Shown here piece after piece: positions 61,679 through 64,000 of a DNA stretch of 64,000 bases. Below the pieces are notes generated by a model. The model saw nothing but the letters and a program-made list of their open reading frames with translations, ran no database searches and was not told the DNA's origin. The position numbers were made by a program, and so were the translations under genes. Numbering within the stretch: the stretch's first letter is position 1; each line of letters starts with the position of its first letter. Source of the DNA: Faecalicatena orotica (GTDB lineage Bacteria > Bacillota > Clostridia > Lachnospirales > Lachnospiraceae); the NCBI RefSeq assembly GCF_003149245.1, contig NZ_QGDL01000003.1, positions 310,001-374,000 on the forward strand. The letters run 5' to 3'.

Positions 61679-63346
61679 TTATTTCGGTAATCTGAACGAA
61701 CTCTTAAGCGAAACAATCCGGTTGAACACAAGCGCGTCCGGTGCGGAATCTTTTGCGTCAATACAGAAATAACCGTTTCTGACAAACTGGAAACTGTCAT
61801 AGGCCTTCGCATCACCGAAACTCGGCTCCACATAACAGTCTTTCAAAATCTTAAGAGAATCCGGGTTCAGGTTCAGGGAACCGTCTTCCTTATTATAAAC
61901 CCCCTTCTCTTCATCCACGAGGTTCTCGTAAAGTCTGACTTCCGCTTTTACCGCATAAGGAGCCGGTACCCAGTGGATCGTCCCCTTTACTTTTCTTCCT
62001 GTAAATCCGCTTCCGCACTTTGTCTCCGGATCGTAGGTACAGTGTATCTCAGTAACATTCCCATCCTCATCCTTTACAAAGCTTTCACATTTTACAAAGT
62101 ATGCATGCATCAGACGGACTTCATTGCCCGGGAACAGACGGAAATACTTCTTCGGCGGTTCTTCCATGAAGTCTTCTCTTTCGATATAAAGTTCCCTGCA
62201 GAATGGGACCTTCCTGCTGCCAAGTTCTTCATTCTCCAGATTATTAGCCACATCGAGATACTCAACTTCTCCTTCCGGATAGTTGTCAATCACAAGCTTG
62301 ATCGGATCCAATACAGCCATCATACGCGGCTTCTTCATCTTCAGGTCCTCGCGGATGCAGTATTCCAGCATTGCATAATCGACAGAACTCTGGCTCTTGG
62401 ACACGCCGCACATGTCAATGAACATCTTGATCGATTCCGGCGTGAACCCCCTTCTCCTCAGGGCCGCAATCGATACGAGGCGCGGATCATCCCAGCCGTC
62501 CACAATGCCGTCTTCCACAAGTTTTTTAATATAACGCTTCCCTGTCACAACATTTGTCAGGTACAGCTTTGAAAATTCAATCTGTCTCGGCGGCTGGACG
62601 AATTCACACTCTTTGACTACCCAGTCATACAGCGGCCTGTGGTCCTCAAACTCCAGAGTACAGATGGAATGTGTAATTCCTTCAATCGCATCCTCCAGAG
62701 GGTGGGCGAAGTCGTACATCGGGTACACACACCATTTATCCCCCGTATTATGGTGGGACATACGTGCGACACGGTAAATGATCGGGTCTCTCATGTTGAT
62801 ATTCGGAGACGCCATATCAATCTTCGCGCGCAGGACCTTTTCCCCGTCCTTGTACTTTCCATCCTTCATATTCTGGAATAATTCCAGATTTTCCTCTACA
62901 GAACGATTCCTGTAGGGACTGTCCTTGCCCGGCTCCGTCAGCGTCCCCCTGTATTCACGGATTTCCTCCGGTGAAAGGTCGCATACATACGCTTTGCCCT
63001 TCTTAATAAGCTTCACCGCATATTCATACATCTGATCAAAATAATCGGATGCAAAATACAGATGGTCTTTCCAGTCGGCCCCAAGCCACTGAATATCTTC
63101 CTTAATTGATTCCACAAACTCCACTTTCTCTTTCGTCGGGTTCGTATCGTCAAAACGCATATGGAATGTTCCATTATATTCCTGTGCCAGTCCATAATTC
63201 AAGAGAATGGACTTGGCATGTCCTATATGCAGGTACCCGTTCGGCTCCGGCGGGAACCTTGTACAGACATGGTCATATACACCTTCTGCCAGATCTTTGT
63301 CTATTTCCTGCTCAATAAAATTCTTTGAAACTGTCTCGTTTGCCAT
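61679..63346 (-). CDS. glnS: Glutamine--tRNA ligase
   Basis: 555 residues from the ATG at 63346, which has AGGAGG 6 nt upstream. The frame stays open far upstream without a ribosome site, and that part is not coding. Class I catalytic core with [15 protein letters not shown], the GlnRS-typical [19 protein letters not shown] and [13 protein letters not shown], then the C-terminal beta-barrel anticodon domain. The usual MSKRKL loop is replaced by [11 protein letters not shown], a variant that keeps a lysine. Presence of GlnRS means Gln-tRNA can be charged directly. Confidence 0.95.
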   Translation of the reverse strand: MANETVSKNFIEQEIDKDLAEGVYDHVCTRFPPEPNGYLHIGHAKSILLNYGLAQEYNGTFHMRFDDTNPTKEKVEFVESIKEDIQWLGADWKDHLYFASDYFDQMYEYAVKLIKKGKAYVCDLSPEEIREYRGTLTEPGKDSPYRNRSVEENLELFQNMKDGKYKDGEKVLRAKIDMASPNINMRDPIIYRVARMSHHNTGDKWCVYPMYDFAHPLEDAIEGITHSICTLEFEDHRPLYDWVVKECEFVQPPRQIEFSKLYLTNVVTGKRYIKKLVEDGIVDGWDDPRLVSIAALRRRGFTPESIKMFIDMCGVSKSQSSVDYAMLEYCIREDLKMKKPRMMAVLDPIKLVIDNYPEGEVEYLDVANNLENEELGSRKVPFCRELYIEREDFMEEPPKKYFRLFPGNEVRLMHAYFVKCESFVKDEDGNVTEIHCTYDPETKCGSGFTGRKVKGTIHWVPAPYAVKAEVRLYENLVDEEKGVYNKEDGSLNLNPDSLKILKDCYVEPSFGDAKAYDSFQFVRNGYFCIDAKDSAPDALVFNRIVSLKSSFRLPK

Positions 63347-63485
63347 AGTTTCCTCCTCAAGTACTAACATTCTGCCAACTATCTTACCATAAAATGTATG
63401 CAACGACAAGGACCGGAAAACAATATTTTCATTTCCTTTTCCACGACATTGTGATATACTGTTGTGGTTTAAAGCGAAAAAGAAT

Positions 63486-63508
63486 TTCAAAGGGGTCTGA
63501 CCTCTTTG
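63486..63508. repeat. REP-like palindrome, copy 2
   Basis: TTCAAAGGGGTC-T-GACCTCTTTG, between glnS and the divergent NSS gene; shares its left half with the copy at 57992-58016. Confidence 0.6.
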
Positions 63509-63541
63509 CGGTCCGTTTTCTGATAACTTGGGAGGTTTTGT

Positions 63542-64000
63542 ATGAAAAGAGAAAAATTTGGTTCCCGCCTTGGGTTTATTCTGGTTTCTGCCGGATGTGC
63601 CATCGGACTGGGGAACGTCTGGAAATTCCCGTATATGGCGGGGAAATTCGGCGGTGCGGCTTTTATTCTGATATATCTGATTTTCCTTGCAATTCTTGGA
63701 ATGCCGATCATTGTCTGTGAGTTCAGTGTCGGCCGCGCCAGCCAGAAAAGCATTGCTACTTCTTATAATGCCCTTGAACCGGAGGGAACGCGCTGGCACT
63801 TTACGCGCTGGTTTGCGATTGCCGGTAATTACATACTCGTGATGTTTTACTCGATGGTGGGTGGGTGGATGCTTTACTACTGCTTCCGTATGGCAAAGGG
63901 GGACTTTGCCGGTGTTACCTCGGACCAGGTATCGTCCAGCTTTGAAAATATGCTGGCATCGCCCGGGACGCTGATGCTGTGGACCGTTATCGTTGTTCTG
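63542..64000 (+). CDS. Neurotransmitter:sodium symporter family transporter (partial)
   Basis: The first 153 codons are visible; the gene runs off the right edge. GGGAGG lies 7 nt before the ATG. The N-terminus shows the NSS/SNF hallmark [20 protein letters not shown] (helix 1 with the sodium and substrate site) followed by [20 protein letters not shown]. Bacterial members import amino acids such as tryptophan, tyrosine or alanine with Na+. Divergent from glnS. Confidence 0.92.
   Translation, partial: MKREKFGSRLGFILVSAGCAIGLGNVWKFPYMAGKFGGAAFILIYLIFLAILGMPIIVCEFSVGRASQKSIATSYNALEPEGTRWHFTRWFAIAGNYILVMFYSMVGGWMLYYCFRMAKGDFAGVTSDQVSSSFENMLASPGTLMLWTVIVVL

Noticed and set aside
63347-63799. 150-codon upstream extension of the glnS frame
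   Set aside because: The extension overlaps the divergent NSS gene and its promoter region, is low-complexity shadow sequence, and AGGAGG marks the start at 63346.

Overview
This window looks like the chromosome of an anaerobic gut Clostridia/Lachnospiraceae-type bacterium. The grounds are AGGAGG-type ribosome sites, moderate GC, a T-box leader, a cobalamin riboswitch, DUF1540 and DUF6379 proteins, YesM-type two-component control of a CUT1 sugar transporter, and plant-glycan hydrolases. Nearly every gene is on the minus strand, so clusters read from high to low coordinates.

Layout. 1-1557: 5' part of an AAA-like ATPase/nuclease-fold protein, cut by the window edge. 1763-6494: alpha-galactosidase (GH36), GPH-type symporter and AraC regulator. 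6586-13943: an eight-gene operon with two DUF6379/TIM-barrel pairs that look like beta and alpha subunits of C-glycoside deglycosidases, two Gfo/Idh/MocA oxidoreductases, a third TIM-barrel protein and a GPH symporter. A TTG-started AraC regulator fused to a GH39-like pseudoenzyme domain lies upstream (14198-16579). 16771-26716: an 11-gene run behind a cobalamin riboswitch, holding a CobW-like GTPase, four UroD-type methyltransferase homologues, a corrinoid protein, a ferredoxin-ASKHA corrinoid reactivase and a MetNIQ-type importer. 26985-29286: a second ATPase/nuclease-fold protein and a decayed DUF4869/ATPase pair. 29407-29603: a MITE-like element with 8-bp target duplications, inserted at the end of a GH43 gene. 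29551-42182: GH43, GH127 and GH95 hydrolases, a response regulator, a histidine kinase broken by a 1-nt frameshift, and a CUT1 ABC importer.

42376-46125 is an AT-rich accessory patch: MarR and MATE remnants, small coiled-coil proteins, an internally deleted IS1634-like transposase, a HEPN-like candidate and a long perfect inverted repeat. 46226 to the end is mostly core genome: metA (acetyl-type by residue E111), an AI-2E family protein, a DUF1540 protein, thrS with an aldo/keto reductase behind a T-box, a DUF2798 protein behind an unassigned structured leader, a YdcF protein, a SEC-C protein, a MerR-membrane fusion, purA, cardiolipin synthase, a MocR regulator, glnS and the start of an NSS symporter.

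Functionally, the left half is built for opening plant C- and O-glycosides, the centre for corrinoid-dependent methyl transfer from an unidentified, probably imported, donor, and the next block for plant polysaccharide side chains. The strongest candidates for undescribed biology are the double C-deglycosidase operon, the riboswitch-led four-UroD methyltransferase operon with its own MetNIQ importer, the 197-bp MITE and the HEPN-like protein. All function calls rest on motif reading, without database searches.
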